Under the pieces are notes generated by a model. The model worked only from the letters and a program-made list of their open reading frames with translations. It was not told the DNA's origin and made no database searches. Positions 1 through 10,620 of a stretch of 64,000 nt of DNA are shown here, one piece after another. The translations under genes were made by a program, and so were the position numbers. The first letter of the stretch is position 1. Every line of letters begins with the position of its first letter. Source of the stretch: Evernia prunastri (taxonomy: Eukaryota > Ascomycota > Lecanoromycetes > Lecanorales > Parmeliaceae); assembly GCA_003184365.1 (NCBI GenBank), contig NKYR01000046.1, forward strand, positions 186,001-250,000, given 5' to 3'.

Positions 1-1587
1 TATTCGCAGACCTCTACAAACATACGCCTGTGTCTGATGGCCAAGAATTTAGCGCAAAGATTGAAAAGGTGTTGTTTCGGCTTCGTGAAGCAGCCAAAGA
101 TATCAACAAGGCTACCAATGACCAGCAGACGCAGGTCAAAATACAGAGATCATGGCATCTTCAAGATCTCTTGGTGTTGCCAGATATTGTGAGTCGCTCC
201 ACGTAACATGCATCCGCGTGCCATCTGCTAAGCGTGAGGCCTTACAGTCTCCATCACCTACTTCGCTTCGAATTATGGGTCATTTTTCACTTTGCGGAGT
301 TCTCTACGCCGCATATCAGTCTAGTAGCGGAAGTCTACGTGGAGATTACATGCTCTGCGCATTATTCAAATCTCACATCCTGCTCGCACTCCCCCAAAAG
401 GGCTCAAACTTTAGCGTAGTCGCGATCATCAGTACAAGCGACGTACAGATAGTTGACGCGGACAACGGCAGGGGTATGTAGGCTTTGGATTCTGAAATAT
501 GCCGATTGGTAGCTCATAAGGTACAGGGCTCCAGTGTCACACTGCCCCCTTTTCGTGGAAAATGATGTTCGAATTCGATCAGCAGCTGTATGAGATGATC
601 TTTTGCGCTTGCACTTCGCGAGAGGAGCAACAATGGCGACATGATCTCAATGAGCGGTCCTGCAACACTGAAGACGAATTAGAGCAAGATTCGTTGCCAA
701 TCTCCGGGCATTCTTTGCTGTCCCTCGATATAAAGACCCTTGGCTTCGTGTTCGGCCAGCCGGGGACACTCACGCGTCGTCAATCTATCCAACGTGCAGC
801 TACTGTCAATTCACGCAGAAATGGACACCAAGTTATTATCAAGAACACCAATTCCCTCAAAGAAAACGGCGAACCTCCAGCGCCTGAACCCGAGTGTCTC
901 AGTCGCTCTCAATCTTTGCTTTCAACGCACCGCATCCCTATCCTTGCTCCAAAGCGAGCTGAGCGACAGCGTATCGAGACTGCCATGGCTGATGTGTGGA
1001 CACGGGATCGGTTGCCATATCCTGGTATGACTGGCAACAGAGGGTCATACTTGTTCCAAAGGTCGGCGACTTCGGTGATGCGCAAGCTTAGCAAAGCCAG
1101 TATGACGACAACTTCTACCAAGAGGACAGTGAGCACCTATATGAGCATTACAGAGAATGACTCTACTCCTTGCCCAGAATCCGTCAGAGAGAACCCAGAC
1201 TCCGCGAACGTTGAGAATCAGCGGAGGGTTAGCTACGCAAGCATGTCCGATAGTGATTCAGGATCTGGCCATATCAAGTTTCGTCGTATAATTCAGACAG
1301 ACGGTGCTTCCAGTCCAATACGCGACCACGCGACCCCTACCCTTCCTCCAGCCCTTGGAGAATCGACTGCGGCAAAGATCGAAATATTTTCAACAGAAAG
1401 AACGGTGAAAGATAGGCATCTAGTCAAGAGCCACCAGGAACGGAAAAGCCGTCAGGGCTCTCCGGCATCACCAGGAGGTATAAGTCAGGGTTCTAGCGAG
1501 CCAGAACGTGGGAGGGAAAAGTTTCGTAAACCGAAAACGCTCCTGAAGGCCTTTTCGAAGAAAGGGATCAGGAGTTGGCTCAATTGA
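1..1587 (+). CDS. Rho guanine nucleotide exchange factor (DH-PH), 5'-truncated by window
   Basis: This is the 3' part of a Dbl-family Rho GEF, which activates Rho/Cdc42-type GTPases in polarity and wall signalling. The gene enters from the left edge. Exons read 1-188, 248-473 and 527-1587. The first ends the helical DH domain (FRLREAAKDINKATND). The second and the start of the third form a PH domain: GHFSLCGVLY at the start, VDADNGR|GLQCHTAPFSW across the junction, then the closing helix ACTSREEQQWRHDL. Both introns have good borders (gtgagt and gtatgt donors). About 300 Ser/Arg-rich, low-complexity residues follow and end in a basic tail (KTLLKAFSKKGIRSWLN). The family call is firm. The exact paralogue (Rom2-, Bud3- or Cdc24-like) cannot be given without the N-terminus. 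Confidence 0.85.
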
Positions 1588-1957
1588 GTGGAAGATACGG
1601 CCGTCGAAGCTTTTTCAATTCTTAGCCTTGCATGGTCCATTATCTCAATTAGTAATGCATCAAATGTTTTCGAACGAAGTCTGTCCATTAGATTTAGATG
1701 TTACCATCCGTCTCCATCAAGCATCAGCGCCTGTAGTACCTAATACCGGTCTAACCCATAAAGGGTAAGGGACACGTGACGTCGATCCCGCGCAGCTCCT
1801 TGAGACAAACAAATCAATACGAGGTAGAGTAGTGGTACACAAGCAAACAAAATTCCAATCCATCCCCTTCATCACCCTCACGCAATAAACAATCATATTT
1901 TCATTCACTGACTAGATTCACCATCAAGCTTACTCAAATTCCATCCCAAATCTCACA
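1588..1957. other. Spacer between Rho GEF and RTC3
   Basis: No coding signal seen. It holds the 3' flank of the GEF and the promoter and leader of the Rtc3-like gene. The last 100 bases are C/T- and A-rich and end in tctcacaatgc, a good fungal start context. Confidence 0.5.
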
Positions 1958-2444
1958 ATGCCTCGGGGAAACGCTTCCCAGTCTAAGGTCCACTACCAGG
2001 GCAAGGAGGAGGACTTTGTGGTTTACATTGACGATATTGAGTCGGTACAAAAGTGGAAGGGGGACCGCTCCATCCCGCTAGCCCAGGTTGTCAGCGGGTT
2101 CAAGATCTTCGTCACTCATAAGTGAGGGAGCCCCCCCCCCCAACTCGTTGTCGAATGTGTCATACGGTCAGAGCTGCGACTGATGTCCTGTTCCCTCTTA
2201 GGCACGGGGCTCAAAATGCATACGATTCAGCAAGCAAGGCTACTTTGGAAAATGAATTTGGCACATCCAAGGAGGAGGAGTGCATGACGAAGATTCTGGA
2301 AACTGGAGACCTTCAGCATACCGAGGTAAGCCAGGATCGATGGAGGCTCTGCGGTACAAAGATATCAGCGTTGACGTATACAATCAGACGGGAGAGCGTC
2401 AAGGACCCAAGAATGACAGTATGGGACCTCGTTCGGCTCATTGA
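1958..2444 (+). CDS. RTC3: Rtc3-like protein, SBDS N-terminal domain (FYSH)
   Basis: A 114-residue protein with the N-terminal domain of the SBDS ribosome-maturation family standing alone, as in yeast Rtc3/Hgh1-type proteins linked to RNA metabolism and telomere capping. Exons are 1958-2121, 2202-2325 and 2388-2444. They join as ...SGFKIFVTHK / HGAQNAYDSASKATLENEFGTS... / TGERQGPKNDSMGPRSAH. The sequence shows the usual start MPRGNASQSKVHY, the conserved FVTHKHGAQ and LENEFGT blocks, and the typical short tail ending in AH. Intron 1 begins gtgagg and is followed directly by a run of 11 C. The reading frame is only complete with all three exons. Family call is strong; the biochemical role of the stand-alone domain is poorly known. 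Confidence 0.85.
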
Positions 2445-2853
2445 ACCGGTTGGGACTGAGAAGATGGTGGGGACGAATTAGCAGCCTCCAGCGAGGCTCG
2501 TCTATTCAAGGCTCTGTGAAGTGGTGGCAAGGTTCATAGCACTTAGCCAGCTATCATACGCAAGCACATTGCAAAAACACTGTGCTTTGGCCTCTTGACA
2601 CTCATTGTCTTGCACCCTAAGATTTTTACCCATCTGAAATGAATGTGCAGTAAATTCATTCATTACTCTTATTACTCTGGTATTTCACAAATACACAGAA
2701 AACTTTGCACGGGTTAGAATTGTCTCCTTCTGCTGACAAGAATCAAAGATACTCCACATCTCTCTGTGTTGACTGTCTCGCGTCACCTTCCCTTTCTGTT
2801 GGCGAGCTTCTAACGGCAAAGCATCCTGACTTCACTCCCCACCATCCTTCTCC
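2445..2853. other. Spacer, no gene seen
   Basis: This stretch carries the 3' flank of the Rtc3-like gene and the promoter of the next gene. There are A/T-rich patches around 2640-2700 and no convincing ORF on either strand. Confidence 0.4.
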
Positions 2854-3734
2854 ATGAGCTCTGCCTCCGAAGTACCAGGGCCCGGAGGTTTCCTCCACCC
2901 AACATTACCCTCGCCTCCAGCCTCGTCTACTAATTCTCCACCAGCTGGCAGCACGATCTTGCCCCAACCTCGATCTACCCCGCTGAAGCCCGGTAGTACG
3001 AAAGAAAGTAGCTTCATTGACTACGTCGACAGGAAGCTGCTTGGAATATCCCGTCGATATGAGAAGAGGTTCAATGCTGAGTTCGAAGACGAAGCTACTT
3101 CTGGGATCCAGGGAAGGGGTTATGAGAGCTATGGAGAGCTGGCAAGGGATTTGGAGGGGGTGATCGATGCGGTCTGGGTGTCTGGTACACGTACGTAAGG
3201 CTACTAGACCCAGCATGATGCTTTTTCTAATGATGAAATTTCCTTCTAGCTTCGCTTCAAACGCCATACCTCCTAACCATTGCATTGACATCTTGCACTT
3301 GTCTCGCACCTTTCCAGTTTTCACCGCGGCCCACCTTTCATCTGCTTCACAAACTTGACACGGCCTTTTTTTCTCTACTCCAAGGCGCCAACGCCGAAAC
3401 CGGCGAGATTCTACCAGGATTCGAAGGCGGTAGAGGAAAGCTGAGGACCACGGAGAAAGTCAGAATGAGGGGACTGGTTGAGAGGACAAGGGTAGCGGTG
3501 GTAGAGACTGCAGGCAAAGGAGGGAGCGCGACCGATACTGGGAGTGTAACACATTCTAGTGTCGATACGGAGGATGACGTTACCACCGAAAGTAAGGGAG
3601 ACGATGCCATGCAGGGAATGCAGGTGGATGGAAATCATGGACGCTGGGAGATGGAGGTTGCGAGGGGCTACGAGAAGACGATTGTGGAGCTGGGAGTGTC
3701 ATTAGATACTTCTGGAATGGTTGGTCTCAGGTGA
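2854..3734 (+). CDS. Conserved uncharacterised fungal protein
   Basis: Two exons, 2854-3190 and 3250-3734, encode 273 residues. The donor gtacgt and acceptor ttctag keep the frame (VSGTP|SLQTPYLLTI). Residues 1-50 are Pro/Ser-rich. A helical region follows (SSFIDYVDRKLLGISRRYEKRF, about 52-73; then YGELARDLEGVIDAVW). Next comes a hydrophobic stretch with LLTIALTSCTCLAPFQF, which may be one membrane-associated or buried helix. The C-terminal 120 residues are acidic and low in complexity. I recognise the pattern as conserved in Pezizomycotina but cannot attach a function. The start ATG is the first in frame, just after a C/T-rich leader. Confidence 0.7.
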
Positions 3735-4131
3735 ATGGTTGCATGGTACTGGCTTTGTTGCATAGGTATTGGTGCATGTCCTGGACAGCTTGGAGCGGAA
3801 TGCTCGCTGGAATCATGGGCGCTCTTCATGATACAAGTCCATGCATGAGGGTATGTACCACGATTTTGATCTCATATCCTGCCTTGATCGCCTGCCTATG
3901 CGTGCCCGAATGCTGCTCGAGTTGTTTCTTTCAGAAGTGACCTCACCGGAAACGTGCCGTGGGTACCTTCCATTTTTGTAGTAAACAAAGTCATCAGTTC
4001 ACAATTCCAAGCGGCTTGTTGATAATATTTTCATCTACAACACAGTTTCATAACACACCCACCGTCAGATCCAACGGTATCGTGATCTTCCTGTGCCTTC
4101 TTTGCTTTTTTTACCCCAAAGCAACGGCATC
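3735..4131. other. Spacer, no gene seen
   Basis: The stretch is T-rich toward its end (4000-4120) and holds the likely promoter and leader of the following gene. An ORF upstream of 4132 has no family resemblance. Confidence 0.4.
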
Positions 4132-5998
4132 ATGCCAACATTCTCCGCCACAAAAACAACAATCCAGCTCTCTGTTGCGGACCTAGGCCGAACAACGACC
4201 CTAAACTCACGCACACAGCAAAGTGCCTCCCTCAGCACGTCTATCCAAAATGTCGCTCAGGAGTTCGCGAGAGGTTCAAAGGACGGAACTCTGACCGAGA
4301 CGCCGTTGTACACCGAGGATGGAAGCCATATACGGTTTCTGGGGACGCCCGGGAACATGCCATTCTTCATGGTCCATGCTGGCAAGAATTTTTTCGAGTT
4401 AAACACGGAAGAGAAGAGAGATAGGAGGCCGGCTAGGGTACCGTTCGCTGGGAGTAATGAAGGAGGGTCAGCTTCGACGGCCGTTGATCCAAGAAAAGGA
4501 GAGAAGATTGGTGTCGGGACGAGTAAAGGTGGTAAAGACAACCTGATTATGATGTTACATATATTACTTTGCTAAGCCTTTACCAGCCAATGTCGAGCCT
4601 AATCCGAAGTACAAACCACCTTTCGTCCCTCATGCTCTCTGCCTCACAGTGTTTCTCTCCAAATCGTCTTTTGAAGATAAGGCAATTCATCAGTCAGAAG
4701 TCAATGATGTCGAGATCGACGTTTACTTCAATGGAGTGCTCTGCGACTCTCATTTCGTCCCACACCGCTATTCTGGCGAGGCTTATACCATGACCGAAAA
4801 AACTGTGCGTTTCACTGGCTGCCGAATTGGGCGTTTGATTGAGAAACCCTGGGTCATTGTTCCCTCTGGTCAGAATCCGAGTGGAGGTCTTAGAGAGTAC
4901 CGACGCGGCAAAGTAGCCTATGCTGGCGCACAGCAGAGATGGAACGACATCTCAGATGCCATCATGGCCGAAGCGGACAAGATTGGACATGATGAAAAGG
5001 GAAACCGCCCAGTCCTTGGTGAATACCTGCAGAGTCTCGCGCAGCTGTCTATGCCCAAGGAGGTTGAGGATATGCAGAAAGCTGGCAGTCCCAAGTTTGG
5101 TGTTCTTGATGTTGTCGTCTTGTGGGGACAAGGGAATAAGAACGGTGCTGATACTCCGTACCTTGTCAAACCGACTTCCATCAGAAACGAGGGGTTCACG
5201 GCCAGTAACCTGGACCAATCTATGGATTGTGTACCTGTTCAAAAAGTCCCCAGACTGACAGACAGCCCATATAGAATGCCGCAATCGCGTTCAGAAGCCA
5301 TCGTAAACGCTAAAGTCATGGACGGTCGTTCGGATACCTTACCCTGGTCTCTCACACCATCTCAGATTACGGCTTCAAATACCAACATCCATCCGTCGAC
5401 CTCTTTCCCTCTATACGAAAGCCCATATCCACCCTTGCCGCTTGAAACGCCAGTCAAGAGATCTCGTGGACAGTACTACGATATCCTCACCACCAAGCAA
5501 ACCCTCTGTGAGGAGATGGACTCGATAGTCACAGCCGCTGGCTTTGGTCCCAAAGTCGGCTACAGCCCTTCGTTTTCGGCCAGTGCACGAACTACACGGG
5601 CAAGCTATGCTCCAACAACGGATAGCTCACCGCTCAGCTCGGCTCCGGCGTCAGGCGATCATACCCCGGCGCAGATGAAGATTGTCAAAAATGAAATGCC
5701 GGCTCCTACCGGTTTTCCTACTGGTCGCGGTGTGAGGAATACACCACGAGCGGCCGGCGAAATTCCGACATCTATAAGAGAGCGATCCCCAACCCCCAGT
5801 TCGAAACGAAGAGAATCGGTCTCGACGCGGCCGAGTGCTGAGGCTCTGGATCGTGACTTCGTAACACCAATGCTGAGTGCAGACTGTAGCATTACGTACG
5901 CACCGAGCGGTATCGTCAGGAACCTGGGGGCCGCAAGAGGAGGAGTGTTCAGGGAGAGAGGCGTGAACATGGGGGCAAGATTCCTCATTGGGGGGTGA
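4132..5998 (+). CDS. Conserved uncharacterised fungal protein, about 603 aa
   Basis: Two exons, 4132-4531 and 4587-5998, give 603 residues. The donor gtaaag and acceptor ttaccag are the only pair that puts both halves in frame (SKG|ANVEPNPKYKPPFV). The N-terminal 300 residues look folded. They include FLGTPGNMPFFMVHAGKNFF, VNDVEIDVYFNGVLCDSHFV, FTGCRIGRLIEKPWVIVP, and a segment with a charged helix then LDVVVLWGQGNK. The C-terminal half is Ser/Pro/Thr-rich and probably disordered, with several SPTPSS-like stretches. I know of no named domain that fits. The start was chosen at MPTFSATKTT because the upstream codons in the same frame are T-rich leader and look non-coding. Confidence 0.7.
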
Positions 5999-6197
5999 CG
6001 CGTGGACTTTGCATGTTGAAACAGGAAGATTCCATGAGAAGCGTACATTATTGTGGATGCCAAGGCAACGTTCTATGATAGGTGAACTGGCTGTAAGCCG
6101 GCTACGCTGCTAAATGCTTGAGATGAAGCGATGTGATGGTGTATCGTCATGCAAATTCCCCCTTATATGCCCTCCAGACGTCCTGAGTCGTCTACGT

Positions 6198-8070
6198 TCA
6201 TGCCTTCTCTGGATCATTGATGCCGCCGTTCGTAATCACATACGTTGCTTCACGCTCAGGACAGTCTGCGAACCAAGTTAGAACCTATCAGAGTATTCTG
6301 CTTCTCTACTCTGTGACTTAGGTGATGACTGACCGGGCGAGTCCTGGATCTTTGCCACCCGTTCCTCACCCCTTCCCTTCCGCAGCAAAACCCTCGTGGT
6401 GGAAGCGTGCGCTAGGACATGTCCGCCGACGGGCTTACGGCCATCCGCACCGGCGAAGAGAGCGTTGGCGCCAGGGTCTGATTGGACTTGGTTCGTCTGA
6501 TCCAGTCACCAATCAGCTCTTCCTTCCTTTCCAACTTGCTGGACTCCCCGAAGCAGCCAAAGAGAGAGGAGACAGCGCACCATCAAGACGCAAACGTTGA
6601 ACTCCTCGGCCATGTGCGTCAGCTTAGAGAGGAATTGGTTCAGCTTCTGCTGCCTGTCCGCCAGCTCGCCGCGACCGCAGTAATCGACGCGGAAACAGGC
6701 CATGATGCTGTCGATTATGAGGAGACGGTATTCGTTGCCGGCGAAGGAGGAGGAGAGCGTGTTGAGGAGTTCGAGTTGGTGCTGGCGTGGCGGTGAAGCG
6801 TTAGCGAGGTGCGCTGGAGTGGATGGGGACAGAGGGGGTTGGGAAGGGGAGAAACTGTATGTATGTACGGACCTCGCTGTTGAGGGCGCGCGCATATGCG
6901 ATGTTTTCTTGGGCTTGGTCGGGGTCCACTGGGCGGTATTTAGTAGGGATGTTGGGGTGTAGGTGATGGGAGATGGATACTTCCGAATCGCTCGGCGATC
7001 TGTGCGATTCTGTGATGGTGAGTCGGACTCGTGGTTGTACCTTTTGAAAGATGGAGTGGTACCTCTCGGGTCTGAAGGTACCCTCAGTGTCTGATTGGAG
7101 AGCAAACGTTAACTCGATATGATCAGGGCTAAATTATAGTAAACCGTACCAATATAGGCGACCTTCCCATTCGCACCTCCCATGTCCAGCGGCAGCTGAT
7201 GCCTCTTTAGCTCACACAGACGTTGTCGAGCGGACAGTTTCACGGCACCTGAGCAACAACGGACATCGTGTGCGAAAGCTGAGTCTTTCCACATCCTTTC
7301 GCTCTGTCAGACCAGTGTTTGCTCATGCACCACATATGCAGCTCACTGAATTCGCCATAGACCTGGATGACAGGAAGTTCAGCGCAGTCGCCAAACAGGT
7401 AATCTCGGAAGTACCGCCATACCTCACTGATGCTCATGCTCTGGAATCCACTGGCACACTGTTAGCCGCTGGGAGTCCGACGCCTAGATCCGGGAGGCTC
7501 GCCCTCCAAGAATCGAATCCAGCTGCTTGCTTCCGGTCGAGATTTTGCATACTCGCTTCCTATTGTGACCGAGCTCAACGGCTGTAATGAAACCGGATAC
7601 TGAAGGCTGGTCCAAGCCATATTTTCAGCATGTCTATAGCCACCGCGCTGCTGCATAACCGAGGTCGAGCAATGATGAGGGCTCACCTGCAACTTCGCAA
7701 TAGCCTCCTTAATCTTCTCGACCTTCACCTCGCTGAACCCTTTGACCTTGAGAAGCGTCTTGCGTGTGGCGGCATGGACCGACTTAAAAGGTCTCAGTAA
7801 ATTGGGCCTTTGAGGTAGTGAGCATCGAAGATGCTCACAGCAACAGTGTAGTAGCCATTGGCCTTGAGCTTCGTGATGTCTGCTGCTCCGACACCTGTCT
7901 TTGATGAGCATGATGACTATGGCACACTAAGGGTGAGACGAACCGTGAGCTTGGATACCATCGATGTCAACGATAAAGTCCTGCATAGTTTTCGTCAGAG
8001 CGGTCATATCATGGCACTAATGCAGCCAAACTTCATCGTCAAAATCGTCCCCAGCCGTTGAAGCAGTCAT
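6198..8070 (-). CDS. dmc1: Meiotic recombinase Dmc1 (RecA/Rad51 family)
   Basis: Dmc1 is the meiosis-specific strand-exchange ATPase that pairs homologous chromosomes after Spo11 breaks. Several exons on the minus strand build it. The start MTASTAGDDFDDE joins by a short intron to DFIVDIDGIQAHG. Next are the HhH-like part (AATRKTLLKVKGFSEVKVEKIKEAIAKLQ, 7680-7790), STGSKQLDSILGGGF, the Walker A region GEFRCGKTQLSHT, the DMC1-typical VPMDMGGANGKVAYIGT, Walker B LLIIDSIMACFRVDY, and the L2/C-terminal part (GADGRKPVGGHVLAHASTTRVLLRKGRGEERVAKIQDSP). It ends NGGINDPEKA. All catalytic motifs appear intact. One intron (7451-7502) seems to start with GC rather than GT. The convergent uncharacterised gene lies 199 bases from its stop. 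Confidence 0.93.
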
Positions 8071-8794
8071 TGCAAGGTATCGATGTTGGAGATGCTATCT
8101 CTATCTCAACTGTGCAGGTACAAGACCTGGAGTACGAGAGAAGAGCAGACGTCGGGCTTGAGCTTGAATTTGGAAATGATGCTGTGGGATGTCGAGCTGT
8201 GGGGAGAAAATTCAGAGTCTTGGCAAGCTGTCCGCTTCCATGAGCGATATTTGATCCAGCAATGCCGTCAAGTCAGAGCGAAAAAACCGAAAGGAACGCA
8301 TCACAGTTTTGGACGAGAGAGGTCGCTTTTCGTAAATGAAAAGAAAGCTTGTGCCTAAACAATGTTGATTCTTGAGGCCTTAATCTGGGGTTCAGAGTCA
8401 TGGTAGAGACAGCCATGCACCGACTCCACTGAACAACGACCTCCGCCACCAACATCTTCAACGATCTGTATCCTAGCCTTCCCTCTTTATCCTGGCCGCG
8501 CTCGTCCTTGCGCTTACCATCCTTCTTCCACCGCTCCTCAAGGTCCATCCATCTCTTCTCCTTTGCGACGCACCAGCAGAAGCAAGATGATTATGATACA
8601 TAGATGACGCCGTTCGTTACGTCTTGGATATGCTGGAATGTAGAACACCGTTGGATAGGAGCTCGCTTTTGGGGAGATTCGTTATCATTAGGTGCTAGTG
8701 ATGGCAAAGGAGATAATTTGCAACAGTTTGTAAATGAGCGTATGATCATTAATACAGAAAAGAAAGTCGCTCGTGGGTCATTCGTTGTGTGTTA
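8071..8794. other. Promoter side of dmc1 and 3' flank of zinc-knuckle gene
   Basis: A 724-base spacer with scattered short ORFs but no homology, no splice-consistent gene and no repeat. It should hold the dmc1 promoter (reading leftward). I could not identify a specific meiotic control element by eye. Confidence 0.4.
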
Positions 8795-9805
8795 TTAGGC
8801 GACGGCCGTGGTGGGCGCTGCTTGCACTTGATCGACAGCGTCATCGATAGGGATCTGACCATTCGTTTCGGTCGCTGTGCAGTCCCGAGAAATATGCCCC
8901 GCTTGACCACACTTGTAGCATACCTTGCCTGCAGAGTTCAGGGGGCCGCCGTTGGGAGCTGTGCAGTCGCGAGAAATATGGCCCTGCACTACATTAGTGT
9001 TTGGAACTCCCCAAATATCTTCCGAAGTCGGCTCACCAGCTTGCCGCATGCATAGCATTTCATGGCTTGCGCCTGGCAGTCACGAGCATAGTGATTCGGT
9101 CCACCACACTTGTAGCATGTTGCAGGACGCGGACCAGCAGCCCCTCCTGCAAAGCCCCCACGAAAAGCACTGGCGAATCCTCCACGCGGAGGAACAGTTC
9201 CGCGCCCTCCACCGAATGCAGGTCCGGGTGGAAAGACTGCATTTGGGCAAGATCGCTTCCGATTACCGTCAGCGAGAACGACCGAATACGAGATGCAGGA
9301 GTACGTACCGCTAGATGACCCGGTTGGCCACAAGAATAGCAGCGTCCACCTCCTGTGCCGGCACCGCTGATACGTAGAGTTGGGCAGTCTGCCTGGACGT
9401 GCCCAAGACCCTGGCAATGGTAGCATTGCTTGCCTTTGTGAGGGTCAGCGTGACCATCTTAGAGATCTCGGTGTGGCTATCGACTTACCGTCGGTGGTGC
9501 GAGGATGCGGGCACCCATTCGATTCATGTCCTACTATGAGCATTAGATGCGCTCAGAATATCAAGATTACATTGAGGAGTGGTAAATGGATACCAGGCTG
9601 TTTGCCTGCGATAACGGTTAACGTGGGAGGAGGGCAGATCAAAGACGCGAGGAAGCTGACAATTGTAGCATAGGCGTTCTGATGAAGAGCATACTTCTGC
9701 ATGACATCAGCTTACATGCCTTCTTGCCTGAATGATATGTTGCTGACCGGCGTAATGCCCAACATTCCCACATTTGTAACAAGCTCGACGCGATAAAGAA
9801 GACAT
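8795..9805 (-). CDS. gis2: Zinc-knuckle nucleic-acid-binding protein, Gis2/Byr3/CNBP type
   Basis: A cytoplasmic single-stranded nucleic-acid-binding protein of the CNBP family, linked in yeasts to translation and RNA granules. Several exons carry seven CCHC knuckles (C-x2-C-x4-H-x4-C): CYKCGNVGHYAEVC, CYNC..GHESNGC, CYHCQGLGHVQADC, CYSCGQPGHLARSC, CYKCGGPNHYARDC, CYAC (knuckle split by an intron) and CYKCGQAGHISRDC. Between knuckles 4 and 5 lies a Gly/Arg-rich stretch (RGGFASAFRGGFAGG), as expected for this family. The start MSSLSRRACYKC at 9805 matches the usual N-terminus; an in-frame ATG at 9898 is less likely. The stop follows QAAPTTAVA. Introns fall within or between knuckles, which is why no long single frame exists. 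Confidence 0.92.
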
Positions 9806-10620
9806 ATCCAATGGTGACTCTTGTAGCCCTGCAACACCTGTATCAGAAAGTCTGATGTCGTATTGGCGATTGCCATATTGCCATAGCTTAGGGTCCATGA
9901 TGAGGGTAATGTTGGTGGTGCTTTGAATGGGCGGGGGTTCTGGAGTGTTGGCGAACGGGTGAAAGCATGGATAGCAGCATTTGTTTTTAGTTTGTAAAAA
10001 CTGTTTGGTACCTTCTAGTCCAACCAGAGGATATATGATCCCTAAGACAGCGCAGTCAGCGTCTCAGTCTCCAGTTCCAGTATTCTCGACTCCCTCTGCT
10101 ACATGTTTTGGTGGTAACAATGCTAATTGGGAAGCATACCTTGTGACCTGAAATCTCCTTCCCTCAACCGCACAGCGCTTCCTTCCTCCCAAATCACAGC
10201 TCGCTATGTACCTTCAGCCCTCCAATGCAACTATGCGACCTGACAACGCAAAATTTGAAAGGAGAGTTGTTGACAAGACTCTCCAGAGGCCCCCAACCGC
10301 TCTCGGGTAAATTCCAGTCTACGCTTTACTACATGCGGCATCGTGGGATGGCGGGGTGGAATGTTGGAAGGTGGAGACTGGAGATGGAGAGTGGAGCATG
10401 ACATTCACGATTCAAGCTTATAAAAACACTCGCAGCCTCGTGGGAACGTTTATCATATGATTATCGACTCCACATAGCTGAAAGCTTTTCAAGCATCTTC
10501 TCCCAGACTTCATGGTGACCACGAACACTCCCGCACTCTTCTAATGTACATCTTCATTGCATATCCATGCATACTTCTTTCCCATCCTGTAGATGCAAAG
10601 CTAATGTGCATCCATCTCCA
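9806..10620. other. Promoter and leader region of gis2, no gene seen
   Basis: An 815-base spacer. It holds the gis2 promoter (leftward) and the 3' flank of the UAP1 gene. A TATAAAA-like string near 10420 lies on the plus strand, where no plus-strand gene follows, so I do not give it a role. Confidence 0.4.

Noticed and set aside
9950..10450. Possible plus-strand gene near a TATAAAA string
   Set aside because: No ORF or splice-consistent exons follow on the plus strand. The region sits between two minus-strand genes.
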